Below, piece after piece: positions 49,196 to 60,430 of a DNA stretch of 64,000 nucleotides. Below the pieces are notes generated by a model that saw nothing but the letters and a program-made list of their open reading frames with translations, searched no databases and was not told where the DNA came from. A program made the position numbers and the translations under genes. The number at the start of each line of letters is the position of its first letter. Positions within the stretch are counted from its first letter, which is position 1. The stretch is from Viscum album (Eukaryota; Streptophyta; Magnoliopsida; Santalales; Viscaceae): contig OY728130.1 in assembly GCA_963277665.1 (NCBI GenBank), positions 430,019,101 through 430,083,100 on the forward strand. The letters are read 5' to 3'.

Positions 49196-49432
49196 TCATA
49201 TAATTTTCCCCGTTCTAGAATTTATATTAGTTATTCCGCACATGGAATATTTCTCCAACGGTACAACCTCCGATATTAGTACATTTAATGGGTCACATAT
49301 GAACTTCCTTAATATAGATACATGTAATACATCATGAACCTGATAGAGTTTAAGTGGAATAACCAATTCATATGCTACCATCCTGATATTATCAATAATT
49401 TCAATTTGAAAAATATACCCAAGGAATAGATT
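49196..49432 (-). pseudogene. Chromovirus-like integrase C terminus
   Basis: Integrase inserts the cDNA into the genome. The - strand gives FLGYIFQIEIIDNIR, then MVAYELVIPLKLYQVHDVLH and VSILRKFICDP. This matches the well-known tail GPFEIL...G.VAY.L.LP..L..VHDVFHVS.LRKYVPDP of plant Ty3/gypsy chromoviruses. It is the best preserved coding piece of this element, with 61 codons open. The catalytic core upstream is deleted. Confidence 0.8.
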
Positions 49433-50448
49433 TTAATTGTACCATATAATCAATTACATCATATGGTTTTTCCCCAATTAGTTTCCTCTTAATTTATTAC
49501 TCCATGAAATTGAGACTAATTTTCTTCTAAAATCACTAATAGATAAAAAGATTAATAATAATATTAAAATTTGATCATTTAATATCAAGTCAAAATAATG
49601 TTTAATACTGGTTATCCAACATGCATAAATATTCATTAATAAATATAATAAATTAATCTATAAAATATTCAAAAAAAATCAACATAAAATATTACATAAG
49701 TGGCTAAACTCATAACCCATACAAATGATTAAAATAAAATACTTTAGAAAAAGGGTCATGAAATTTCAAAAATCAACTTGTCATTAATCCCCAGAACATT
49801 TTGAAGTATCTCTTAATTTTCACATATAGAAAATGTGAATACAAATATCTTGTATTAACATGAAACATGGAAATAAAATGTTGTTCCAAAAAAACAATTG
49901 AAAGAATACAAGTTTACATACTCAAAAAATTAAAAAATAGATTATTAAAGATGTTTCTTAAATACAAAAATCATGTAAACTACATCAATGACAACAAAAA
50001 AACAAATCATTAATCAATTGTTAGAAATTTAGTACTATAAAATTTACCTTATTCATATAAATCAACTATTTATCAAAAAACAACATTTTATCAACATTGG
50101 GATCATATTAAGTTTTATATTCCATTAATCATGGTTTTTCCATAAAACATGACCTTTTCTTTATATCTCTTTTCTAGTTCATCAATACCATTCAACATAT
50201 TAATTTGAATAAATTAGGAATATTTTTTCTGAATAACCCATATATATTTTATGATTAATATAATTGAGTTATTGAATTCAAATTCACAAACACTTCAATC
50301 ATTCTACCACATACTTAAGCAATTAAATAAGATTCATCACATAATTATAAAATAACTCATTCCGTTATTATGACAATCATAGTATGTTCATTATAAAAAA
50401 CCACTACCCATATAACCTTGTTGATTCTCTTTAGAAGCTTTACCCTTC

Positions 50449-50492
50449 AGAAATATATGTTTATAATGCCCATACTCTTCACTTTTAAAACA
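50449..50492 (-). pseudogene. Gypsy gag zinc knuckle remnant
   Basis: The - strand reads CFKSEEYGHYKHIF, a CX2CX4HX4C knuckle in which the second and fourth ligands (cysteines) are replaced by serine and phenylalanine. It lies 1 kb on the 3' side of the PBS and would belong to gag. Flanking gag sequence is too decayed to align. Confidence 0.5.
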
Positions 50493-51439
50493 TCCAACGG
50501 TCAATGATATATTAGGGAGACGATTATTCTCATCTGTTGCATAAACATAACATTTCATTTTCACTCAAAAATCACTTTATTTCTATCCTTATTTTCAACA
50601 CTCAAAATACATGCTCATACCTTTGATTGATTCTCTTTAATTCATATTCCCACATTGTTTACATATATGAAATTGTATACTCTTTCCTCAAAGGTATCCA
50701 ACAACTTAACTCTCAGAAAACAATATCCTTCTCATCTTTGTCGAGTTCGAGAGTTAGTTACGGTGTACATTATCAGTCATGATCCCTGAAAACTGATTAG
50801 GAGTAATAAAAATGTCAATTAATCTAGTAATCATTCCATTTAAATGATAATGAAAAAAATTCCCAATACATAATACATTAACCTAGTTCTACTTGATTCC
50901 ATCCCTTGACTGAAACAAAAAAAACCATATAATTAAAAAATCATAGGGGAAATCCTTATAATCAAGAAAAAATAAATAATATGATTTCTAAGTCATGAAA
51001 CCATATTTTTAATCAATGAAAATGTAGTTATGTCATGGTTTATTATCACTCATTATCTATATAAATCATTCATGATGGTTCATAATGATTTTTTGAATTT
51101 AAAAACCATATCCCCTAGGAGAGTCAATCTATGTGTTTAACAAGGCCCTCACTCGGGCACTAGGTAATGATTGACCCCATCTGAAAGAATCCCTTTTATG
51201 GTTATTGCCCACATATACCACTGTGCCAATGCTACATCCAAATTTAGTATCTAGACATGGATATAATTTCTTGTAAACATATCACCCTTCCCTTTAATTA
51301 AATTCACATTAATTCTTCTATACATTGACTAATCCATAGACATATCCTTAGAGATATCACTAGACATAACCATATAAATATAATAAGGGATATCACTAAT
51401 TTTTTCTCATTTAAGATTCCAAAGGTAATCTAAATCTTT

Positions 51440-51452
51440 CCTCTAATACCAA
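51440..51452 (-). other. Primer binding site of the chromovirus-like element
   Basis: The - strand reads TTGGTATTAGAGG against the usual initiator Met-tRNA PBS TTGGTATCAGAGC (two changes). It marks the inner end of the 5' LTR. Confidence 0.65.
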
Positions 51453-53372
51453 CCATAGAGGCCTAGGCTTCTCACACAAAGATATTACATAATTATTTAT
51501 GAATATTCAATACATTAAACAATCACACACCTCAAGACCATATAAATTTAATGTCCATGGATATTAGGTATGAAATATTAAAATTTGGGGAATAGAATCA
51601 TCATCTCCATTAATGATATTCGCCTTTAGAAAACTTCAAAAACATACCCCACATAAAAATATTCTTCATAACATTGGGAAAGGAAACATAAAAATATGCG
51701 ATTTAAATGCTCACTAAGGGTATACATGAGAGATAAATAAAAACTATATGAACATAATGGTATGATATCATTAGTATAAACATTGTTATGAATACCCTCT
51801 ATATCAAAGATCAAAATATTGAGTAATGGAAAAAATATTCAATGTTCATAATTCATGAATCAAAGTGGAATAAATGAATATTATCCATTAGAATATAATA
51901 TTGGTGAAAAAATAGTTTTTTAAAAAAATATCAGTATAAAACATTTTGAACATGTATAAATAAAAAAATTCACTGAATAAGTTAATGAAATAAAATCAAG
52001 AACACACAATAACATATTGATAGTTAACCAGGTCCATGTATTACCTTATGTAAAATAAATAATACTCTATGAATGACACTATGAACATGTAATCATGTTC
52101 ATGCATTATATTCTGAAATTTTATTCAGGTTCACGCATATCATTATGAACATGTAATCAGGTACATAGATAACATTATGAATATATAACCATACTTAGAA
52201 ATAAAATTTTTATGATGTAAATTATTTCATTTATAAAATTGTGAACATGTAATCAGGTTCAAGCATAACATATTTACTCAGGAGTTTTCTATCATTACCC
52301 AATGCATTGTAGTGATATATATATGTCCCACGGATCATATGATAAAAATAATTCATATGTGGGTCAAAATAACCAAAAACAATTACCATATAATTACACA
52401 TTAAATGGAATGTGTTTTGTAAATATTTTATATTATAATAACCTGAATAAAAGTGACAGGGTTCATAATCATTTCATCATCTCATTATAGCTTAACCGGT
52501 GAAAAAAATATCTGATTTCATTAATATTTAATCATAGTTTAACTTGTGGAAGGGAAATGGGTTTTATAAAAAAAACCCATCACCATAATTCATTAAATTA
52601 AGGAATATGAATGATAACCTTGGTTTATATCATCTGTAAAGCATAAGTTACATCAAATGATTTCATCTTAGAAAAAAATTATATTGAAAGATTAGATGAA
52701 TCATTTCTCAAGGAAAATAAATTCCCTTCAAAAATTAGACTTTATAAATAAATGTTCATATAATATTCTATAAACCATTTTGTTAAAAATTAAATTATAA
52801 TATTACAAACGCTTCTCTTAAAAACATTAAAAAACATTCTTTGTGAAAATATCCTTTTCACTTTGTAAAGAACATTTTAAATAAAAATACATTTTTAATA
52901 TACTTTTTTTTCAAAATAACCCTAAGAAATTTCAAATATAACCTCAATGAAAATAATGGTTATGAAGAAATAAATTCTATTCATTCCATAATAATTAAAA
53001 CAAAGTGTCTTATCATATTTTATGTAAAATACAAACATGTATTTTTTGGAAATTGACATAAAAATTCATTTTAAAACATTTTATAAAAATTAAAAAAATG
53101 GTTAAAAATGACTTCAGTAAATCATTTGAACAATCTAAAACGTAATTTTTTTTTCAAAAACATGATTTTGGATGAAACAGAGTGTTTTAGCCAAGAAAGT
53201 AAAAAAAAATATTTTTAAAAAAAACAATTTTTAATTATTTTCTTTATCAATGAGTGTAAAAATGTTACTATTACATGAATATATAATCAAAAAATCAAAT
53301 TATAAGATAATTTATCAGAATTAATTAGAGGCAGATCATATGATTTCAATATTGGACACTTAATCATAAACA
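51453..53372 (-). repeat. 5' LTR of the chromovirus-like element (truncated)
   Basis: Aligns with 44.1-46.02 kb over about 1.9 kb with almost no net length change. It includes the second 32-bp array. The alignment ends with CTTAATCATAAACA at 53,372, against CTTAATCATAAATA at 46,020, and the Tat-like LTR follows at once. Confidence 0.55.
52071..52262. repeat. 32-bp minisatellite, six units (5' LTR copy)
   Basis: GAACATG or a variant recurs at 52,083, 52,115, 52,147, 52,179, about 52,211 and 52,243, again 32 bp apart. Number and phase match the array at 44,724. Confidence 0.9.
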
Positions 53373-54329
53373 CTATTGTTTCGTCTAGAAATGGGGATGA
53401 CCTTATTTGTTTAAGTTTCAAACTTTCCAATCTGTTTCTAACGTGTTTATTCGTAGAACCGGAAACACTCAATGATTCTATAACCATATAGACCTACTTT
53501 CTAAAGTCAGGTGCTCATTAATTGTGGACCGAAGAGGCTTAAGAATTTTCATTGGTCGAGAGGATGGGAGTTCATGCTCATCACACCTTTTTAGGGTGAA
53601 TTATTGCTTACTATGGGACTCTCTTATAGATTTATGTTATGTTCACGAATCCTTATTAATTCACCAAGCATGAAAATAAGTTTTCCTTTAGATTTGTAAA
53701 TCGGTGATTAATATCTATGGGATTTAGATAATCTTTTACATGGTCATTATGATGATCATACTAGTTTTAAAGCCACTCGGTGGGGCACATGAAGTTTATT
53801 GTCATTCAGAAAGACATAGATTATTTCAGAGTTGGGATCGTACCCGCAGATAGGCTACGTACGTATCCTTTCTAAAAAAAGAATCATAACCCACATAGTT
53901 CAATAAGAAATATATAGTTTAACGTCACATGGGATAGAAAATAATTAATGAATGATGGGATTAAACCTTAGAAAGGCTTCCTACGTACTTTACTTTTAAG
54001 GAAGATGTCAAAGTCCATGTAGTTCAGGTGAATTAATATGGGACTTATTCATAGTTAATGGCCCAAAAAGAGATGTCATGATTACTTTTAAACACTATGC
54101 TCATGTGATTCATGCTCAGTGTGAGAACCAAGAGGTATCAATAAACTTTACAATTGTTCCATGAAAGATGTAGTAACAAGATATAATATGGGGCTTAATT
54201 ATGTATCACTGCCTAAGTAGATTAATACCAGGACTTACTACAGGAAAGAAGCATAGGAGAAGAGTCAATAAAGTTATTTGTACTTTATGAAGAATATGAG
54301 TTTTAACTCGGGGAATACACCTATGGTGG

Positions 54330-54580
54330 ATGACCAAATTAAAGGGGGCTTATAACTTGGGGTTTACTCCTGATAAGGAGGCCCAAATTAAAAGGGACTT
54401 ATGAATGGGCCTGATTCATGAGAAGGAGGCCCAAATCAAAAGGAAATTATGACTGGGGCTTACTCCTGAGAAGGAGGCCCAGGTTAAGGGGACTTGGGGC
54501 TTATTCCTGAGAAGGAGGCCCAAAATAAGGGAACATGGGACTTACTCCTGAGGAGGATGCCCAAATTAAACGATCTTCTC
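54330..54580. repeat. Tandem repeat of 39-48 bp, five to six units
   Basis: GGAGGCCCA or a variant recurs at 54,377, 54,425, 54,473, 54,514 and 54,552, each preceded by GGGGCTTACTCCTGAGAA. Copy A has a single unit near 4,411 and region C a fragment near 62,882, so this array expanded in copy B. Confidence 0.85.
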
Positions 54581-55174
54581 ATCTTAAAGGATGAGGTTAT
54601 ATGGAGGAAAGCTCAAATCGTAGTGACATAAATCTTGTAAGTCATGAGGTTTTGGGAGAGGTTCTCAAAGAATTATTTTCAGATAAGGAATCCAACAAAA
54701 ACACCATGCCATAAATGGATTTGAAAAGGGGTTCGAGGGATAATATCTTGAAGAGGAGAGGTGAATGGGAGAGAGGCACAAAAATGAAGTTGGTGCGAAA
54801 GTCTTGGTCGCGCAAGTGTACTTGCGCATCATGGGTTCACATGGGCGATGAAGAATCTGTAGGGTAATACTTGAGTGAGACTTAACTCAAGCCTTTAGTA
54901 TTATCCTAATATGTTTCCAAAATGGTGGCACACAAGTTTCATCGAATGGGTAGGGAGGCGCACCAGTGTTTCCATTTTTAAGGAGGTATAGACACTTAGG
55001 TGTGCAAGTGTTGATGAATGTTAAACATGTAGGCCTTATTCTACTCCTTCAAGACTTCTATTCTAGGTAAAAAGATACATTAGAATCTTTCAGAAGGGTT
55101 GATTTGAAGACTTGGGTGACAATAGCTTAAATTTGAATTTTAGAAAAACCTGTCGTTGAAATGGGAGCCCGCAT

Positions 55175-55187
55175 GGTATATTTATAG
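55175..55187 (-). promoter_or_regulatory. LTR TATA box (copy B)
   Basis: The - strand reads CTATAAATATACC, followed by CATGCGGGCTCCCAT. The position corresponds to the TATA box of copy A. Confidence 0.55.
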
Positions 55188-55403
55188 GACACCTTTCACC
55201 TTGGGTGAATAATTAAATAGGGTGCGCAAGTGAGCTGTGCGACCCATAGGTGGCGTGCTAGTGACCAGCATGCCTCACTCCAAAAGGGATCCTAGTCCAT
55301 GCCACCGTTATTTTTTTGATGTTCTTCAAAGGGTGACCCTTTTGTGATTAAGTTATTCCCCTTTTCCTTTCATTAGAATCTGTGATGGAAAAGATCATCA
55401 ACA

Positions 55404-55416
55404 AAAGTCCCCCCTC
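55404..55416 (-). other. Polypurine tract of the Tat-like element
   Basis: The - strand reads GAGGGGGGACTTT just before TGTTGATG. This places a - strand 3' LTR immediately to the left and the element's internal region to the right. Confidence 0.7.
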
Positions 55417-55534
55417 AGAGTCAGATCCAAAAAAGAAAGAGGACCTGGCTCTGAGGTAAAGCTAGAGAAATCAAGGGTCCGTTTCACGCACATTCGGCGT
55501 GTAGATGTTGGGGTGCGTAGGTGGTCTGGACCGC

Positions 55535-55543
55535 CTATATATA
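55535..55543 (+). promoter_or_regulatory. Candidate promoter of the antisense PMD gene
   Basis: CTATATATA on the + strand lies in a locally GC-rich setting (GGACCGC before, TTCCCGCGCAAACTCACTC after). It lies about 290 bp upstream of the PMD start codon at 55,835. Transcription would begin near 55,570. It lies within 360 bp of the LTR TATA box on the other strand. Confidence 0.5.
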
Positions 55544-55834
55544 CAGTCTCATTCCCGCGCAAACTCACTCAGCTTTCAGCAACTTTATCTCTCATCATGC
55601 AAGTGCTTTTGTCTTTTGTGAATCGCCCTTCTGGATTTTGTCATGATTCAACAAAAGTTATTTTACATGTGCGCTATGACTAGGGTATAAAAACATGCGT
55701 GACCGTTTTTACTTGAGCACCAAGTTGGAACTTGTGCTCCTTAATGCATTTTCAATTTTTTTTGATTTACTTCATGAAAATTTTACAAAACAAACTTACT
55801 TAAATGTTGATTGTTTGATCTTGTGGTAGATTCA

Positions 55835-57240
55835 ATGGCTCCTAGAAGAATTGGATCAGTTGATGAGTTGGCCAGAAAGAGAATTTATGACATGATGAAC
55901 ATCGTCGACCATGACTATTATGTTATTTCTGACAGAACTCACCCAGATTTGGTTATGTATTTGAAGAAATATCATGCCAATTTCCCACAGATCATCTAAT
56001 TGCCTTTGTATGGCCATGGTCATTTTCATGGAGTCAACATTCCAGATCCAAAGAATTATATCCCTCATTCCTGGTTTTAGACCTACACTAACTCCTCTTC
56101 AAAAAATGTCTCAGTTTCAGGATCATTTGTCAATGATGGGATAGTAGAGAAGGTGTACATAATGCATCATAGCCCATGTGCTCCAGAACTGAAGCCTCAC
56201 ATGCCTGAGCTACGATCGCTTTGTTATCCCTCTAATTTCTGAAATTCTCAGATTGACCAATCTAAGGGATGGAAAAAGAGTTGGTATTTCTATCCTGGAA
56301 GAGGTGTGAAGCCGACCTAGATGTGGGCATATTGGGTGTGACAAACTTGTGTAGAGTTTGTCAATGATCTGAAGGGAACTGTATTATATTATGTTGTATG
56401 GGATGGGCAGATATATGTCTACAGGAATGAAAATTTCTTGCCGGAGTTAATCAGCCTTTGGAGCCAGAAAATGAATTCTTTCCATCTGACTCATGAAGAA
56501 GTAGGCATCAGTTTGTGGGGTGTCTACATGATTTCAGGGGCTACAATTTTCGGAGATATGTATGATGAATTCATCCCCCCCAAGGAGACCTAGAATGATT
56601 CAGAGAAGAGTCTGACATTGGGTTGAGAGTAAATGAAAATTTTCAACAAGCTTTAGAATACCACCACCACGAAAACCTATTCCAGAAAAGACATTCATCC
56701 ATAGGAGTGGATCGACATGTTTCTGATTAAGAAGAAAGAGGAGGGACCTTACTGCACTCATCCTACTAGTTTCCCTAGAGTACCAAAGAGGGGTTCTCCG
56801 GGCACATTGTGTCCAACTCTGGAAGAAGGAGAGTTTGATAGGTGGGGGTAATAGGTGAACCCAAAAAATCCAGAGAACACCCATCTGGCAGGTTTTTTGG
56901 CCTTGTGGATCAGTGTTTACCTTTTACCAGTTCAGGATTCGAAAAGAGGTGTGTGGCCGGGGACCTTTTTCGTTGCAGCCAATATGGATGAAAGGAAGAT
57001 GATTGGGTTAGCCACCCTATTTTTGGCAAGGATTCATAAGGTATTACTTCATTTTATATGGGTAAGTCTCCTCTATGAAAAGTGGGAGCATTCCATGTTT
57101 TATGGGGATGGATCGCCACCCACTTCAAAATGTATGCTATTCAAAGTGGGGTACAGGTTCTTGGATGTTATTTATGGTCATCTATTCAGGCCTTTTCTGG
57201 AATTTCTCCCTTATCCCTCAATGCTTATGATATCAAAATA
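55835..57240 (+). pseudogene. Plant mobile domain, exon 1
   Basis: About 470 codons in one frame. After the start come a short N-terminal part, LISLWSQKMNSFHLTHEEVG (56,446 on), the I-x-G turn, a variable middle, then FLALWISVYLLP and FFVAANMDERKMIGLATLFL (56,960-57,020). The last two match the second half of PMD, where a conserved W is followed by a run of hydrophobics and a basic-LA-LA block. Stops include 55,997-55,999, 56,078-56,080 and two in a row near 56,850. The frame seems to end near 57,240 or to continue, broken, to about 57,740. Confidence 0.75.
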
Positions 57241-58327
57241 AGGTAGAGAATGTTCAAGGAGTTTCACTTCTTTCCTTATGGAAATCCACCAATAGGGTGA
57301 TTTGTTGATGATGGAATAGCCAGCCTAGGGTTAAGGGTATATATGCTGGCATGTAAAGATGGTACACTATCCACGAGGATTGATTGAGAAATTATATGTG
57401 AGGAATATGATCTATATAGATTCACACTTCAATTCAAATGTCTGCAACAAATTACTGTATCCCCTCCGATGCATTTTAGGTTAGAGTAGCATCCGATGGT
57501 TGCACGCCAATTGTGGTTGATGACATCTATGGAGAAGATTGGGGTGGTATTTGATCTATCAGCTGTTGAAGCAGAAAGTTGATTGACAACATGGTATTCC
57601 AAGAGCTGGGTAGTATCATACCCTGAAGGGGTATTGAAATAAACGGTCTCTCGGGTGGGGATAAAGAAGAGAACCATTAGGAAAGAATCTTTTCATTTGG
57701 AAGGTGACTCTTCCTCACCCAGATCTAATTCACCATAATACTCACCCAGAGCTGATTCACTGGATTCCCAGGATAGGTATGATGAGGCTTGAAATACATC
57801 AAAGTGGCCTCAAGCCAGATATAATCCACCTTCCAGAGTCATGATACCTACTTCATCGACTCTTGTTGAGTTACATCATTGAGGAAATTTAGTCTCCATT
57901 ATTTATAGATAAACAAGTTTCATTTTATTATCCTTTATATGTGATTGCAGGAGTTGGGAATAAGTTGAAATCCCAGATTGTAGGACCCTCCTCGCGGCCT
58001 TCTGGTGCACATTCTGAATATTTACAACCAGAGGCTTTCTGGACATGGAAGAGTTTATATTGTGATGTTGAAACTTCCTGGATGGACTTATACGAAGGTC
58101 CGCATATCCCAGGAGTACGGAATCTCCGGGATTCCTCTGATATACATTTTTAGGAAAACCCCAATGAAGTGAGGGGTTACATTAAAGAGCTAGAAATTCT
58201 CATATATTCAAATAATGAGTCAGTTCCTGTCACTAATCAGGTGAAGGAAATGATGGATCGTGGTACCAATGTTGGGATTTGTCCTTCATTAGATGAAGAG
58301 TGGCGTGATTACTTGGCTCCTAAAGAT

Positions 58328-58422
58328 GTAAGTTTACTTTTTATAATATTTCTATTTTTTAAAAAAATTTGTGTTTAGTCAAAGCATTGTTATTAAAGGA
58401 AATAATCTTCTTCATCCTCCAG
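58328..58422 (+). other. Putative intron of the PMD gene
   Basis: 95 bp from GTAAGT (58,328) to TCCTCCAG (58,422), T-rich inside. Removing it joins two different frames cleanly in phase 0, from ...YLAPKD to LVMEITTD.... Frame joining by canonical GT-AG borders is good evidence that the gene once was spliced. Another acceptor (GATTGCAG, 57,943-57,950) precedes the exon at 57,951, with a donor that I could not fix. Confidence 0.65.
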
Positions 58423-58692
58423 CTTGTAATGGAAATAACCACTGATATCCCTTCACTGCAGTATAGCCCTAGTGGCACCGCTCTTGGAGCCACTGAATCT
58501 CATCGTGAGTCGGGCGAAGTATCTCCAGGCCAGCAAGTCATTGATGAGGAGTTAGAAAGGGTGTTATAGTCTTCGAAACCTATTTTCAGAGATGATGATT
58601 ATAGTCCATCCAAAAAGGCCAAGAAGAAAAGGCATCAAAGAAAGAAGACCATAGTCCAATGTTTTATCAATAGTGGTATGTCTTTCTGGTAG
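58423..58692 (+). pseudogene. PMD gene exon with basic, NLS-like patch
   Basis: The frame gives LVMEITTDIPSLQYSPSG at its start and SGEVSPGQQVIDEELERVL before an internal stop at 58,567-58,569. It then gives YSPSKKAKKKRHQRKKT at about 58,598-58,650. The last is a lysine/arginine cluster of nuclear-localisation type, as seen in PMD-bearing reading frames of plant elements. It ends at a stop near 58,690. Confidence 0.6.
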
Positions 58693-59947
58693 TCATGAAT
58701 CTAATCTTATAAAAAGTTTCTCAAACTTCTCGGGATTGAAGGGGATTATTCAGTTTCCCCTTTAAGGGAAAGGATTGACCATCATTAGAGTACAATAGAG
58801 GGTGATGTAGAATGGCCACAAGTTCCTGCTAAAATGGTTGTTCCATAAGAAATACTGATAGCAGATGAGCCGGCGTCTGTTCCCGGAACTGCTCTTGTTT
58901 TTGATTTTAGGATAGAAAATACATCTATTAAATTAACAATACATCATAGAACCTCAAATGAGATAAAAACTGACTTCTATTCTATGATGTTTTTGGTTCA
59001 ACACATGAACCAAAAAATTTGGCAACCACCGGAGCTGACCCCACAACTGTTTTTGAAGAATCTATCTAGGGTCAATGATTTCTAGTTGAAAGTCCCAAAA
59101 AAGACATGCGAAGTGCTCCCACTGGTGAGACTAACCTGGGATCTAGGACATCATTGGATAAAATGATGAATCTTGGAATTTACATTGAAGAAATTTTATA
59201 ACATGTTAATTTACCACCTGATTTAGAAGATTTTGGAGATCTATTTATAGAATCAACTAGACATGAGTTTCGACATTTGTCCTGTTAATTTTCTCATGAT
59301 TACACTTCTAACGATGTTTGGTTAAAAGTGTATAGTTCAATATAAAGAAACTATTGAACCAACAATGCTTGAAAGGGGTGTAGACCTTGATGTCAACCCT
59401 GTTATTGTAGAAACACAAGCTCAGGTAGATCTTAGCATGACAGACCTTCCTGAAAACCATCCTAAAAATCATGTTGAATATTGGAATGATGGGGAGGATT
59501 CTTCACATGTTCTTGATCTACTGTTGGTTAAAAGATGATGATATTTGTAGATTACATAACCTATAAGACAATCAATCAACTTTTAATATCCTTTAAAATT
59601 AAGAATACTTTCAATTGACCAAATAGGGATATCAACTTCAATGTCTAGATCTAGTGGTGAAACCCTTGCCTCAACCCCAACAGTAGTAGAAGGTGAAACA
59701 ACAAGGGTTAGGGAAGGAGTAGAATATGTTACTTCCTTATGTGCATTAATCCTAGAATATGTTCCTCCCTGTCATAGCGATGCCAAATCAGATCCAAAGG
59801 TGAAAAATGTGCTCCAATTCTCACATCATAAGGCAAGGAAAAAATATCAAATATAATATCTGAGGTTCCTCTTGAAGAGTTGTGTTTGAAAATTACATGA
59901 CATGCATTCATGTTCATCATGGTGAGACTTGGTGGTTTTGGATAATA

Positions 59948-60430
59948 ATAAATCCATGTCGCAGTGAAACAAATCATTCGAATGAGGGTGCAAGAGGAAA
60001 TGTGTCGTCAAGACTTGATCAGAGCTAGATTGCGGACCAATATAAGTGAATTTCAGGCTACAGTGTCCCATAATGAGGCTGATCATGCTGTAAAGCTAAA
60101 GAAACTGAAGAAAAAGATCAAGGAAAATATTGTCCAGCAGGTTCACCTTCAGCAAGAGCAAGATGATGTTACTGGGGAGCTTGAGCAGCTTCATAATTAG
60201 TTGGAAGAAGTCCAAGAGAATGGTATAAAAGCCATCACAGATTCCAAATAATAACTTCATCAAGCTGAAGAGAGTGAAGCTGGTCGATTAAATGAACTTC
60301 AAGTGGCTGTTGATGAAGCGTGGGATGTTGGGAAATATATGAGAAATCATGTTGAATGTCTTTTTTAATTTCTGAAAAAAAGTGAAGAGACTCCAGTATG
60401 TGGATTCCCTTCTAATCTTCTTCATCAATG
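59948..60430 (+). pseudogene. PMD gene 3' exon, coiled coil
   Basis: After a possible acceptor (TGTCGCAG, ending 59,963) the frame gives about 150 residues rich in E, K, Q and L, with helical spacing. Examples are ISEFQATVSHNEADHAVKL (about 60,045) and VHLQQEQDDVTGELEQLHN (about 60,140), interrupted by stops at 60,198, 60,249 and beyond. This is a coiled-coil segment, suited for dimerisation. 58.7-59.9 kb between this and the basic patch shows further short frames (59,641-59,856) that may be eroded exons. Confidence 0.6.

Larger units (their letters stand above)
44106..53372 (-). mobile_element. Chromovirus-like gypsy element with large internal deletion
   Basis: A - strand Ty3/gypsy element. 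From high to low: 5' LTR (51,453-53,372, probably truncated), Met-tRNA PBS (51,440-51,452), gag zinc knuckle (50,449-50,492), integrase C terminus (49,196-49,432), PPT (49,041-49,055), 3' LTR (ending near 49,039 and reaching down to about 44,106). Only about 1 kb separates the knuckle from the integrase tail, so protease, RT, RNase H and most of integrase are missing. The two LTRs are recognised by 44.1-46.02 kb aligning with 51.45-53.37 kb at a constant offset of about 7,350 bp. The Tat-like LTR begins where the 5' LTR ends. Confidence 0.55.
53373..55403 (-). repeat. 3' LTR of the Tat-like gypsy element (copy B)
   Basis: On the - strand it starts TGTTGATGATC at 55,403, directly after a polypurine tract. 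It has a TATA box (CTATAAATATACC) at 55,175-55,187 and then a long R/U5 down to about 53.38 kb. It aligns with copy A at 3.36-5.99 kb and, in parts, with 60.9-63.1 kb. The U5 part holds a tandem repeat at 54,330-54,580. No clear CA/TG lower end or target duplication was found. Confidence 0.6.
55835..60430 (+). pseudogene. Antisense extra ORF of Tat-like element: PMD + coiled coil, multi-exon
   Basis: A plant mobile domain (PMD, formerly 'aminotransferase-like') gene carried by the retrotransposon on the strand opposite to pol. It starts MAPRRIGSVDELARK at 55,835. The same frame runs without a frameshift to about 57,240, although about 15 stops interrupt it. PMD signatures: SFHLTHEEVGISLWGVYMI near 56,475 and HLAGFLALWISVYLLP near 56,880. 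Further exons: about 57,951-58,327, 58,423-58,680 (basic patch), 59,964-60,430 (coiled coil). PMD proteins such as MAIN and MAIL1 act in silencing and gene regulation in the nucleus. Retrotransposon copies are known in plants, and their role there is unclear. This copy cannot be translated. Confidence 0.75.
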
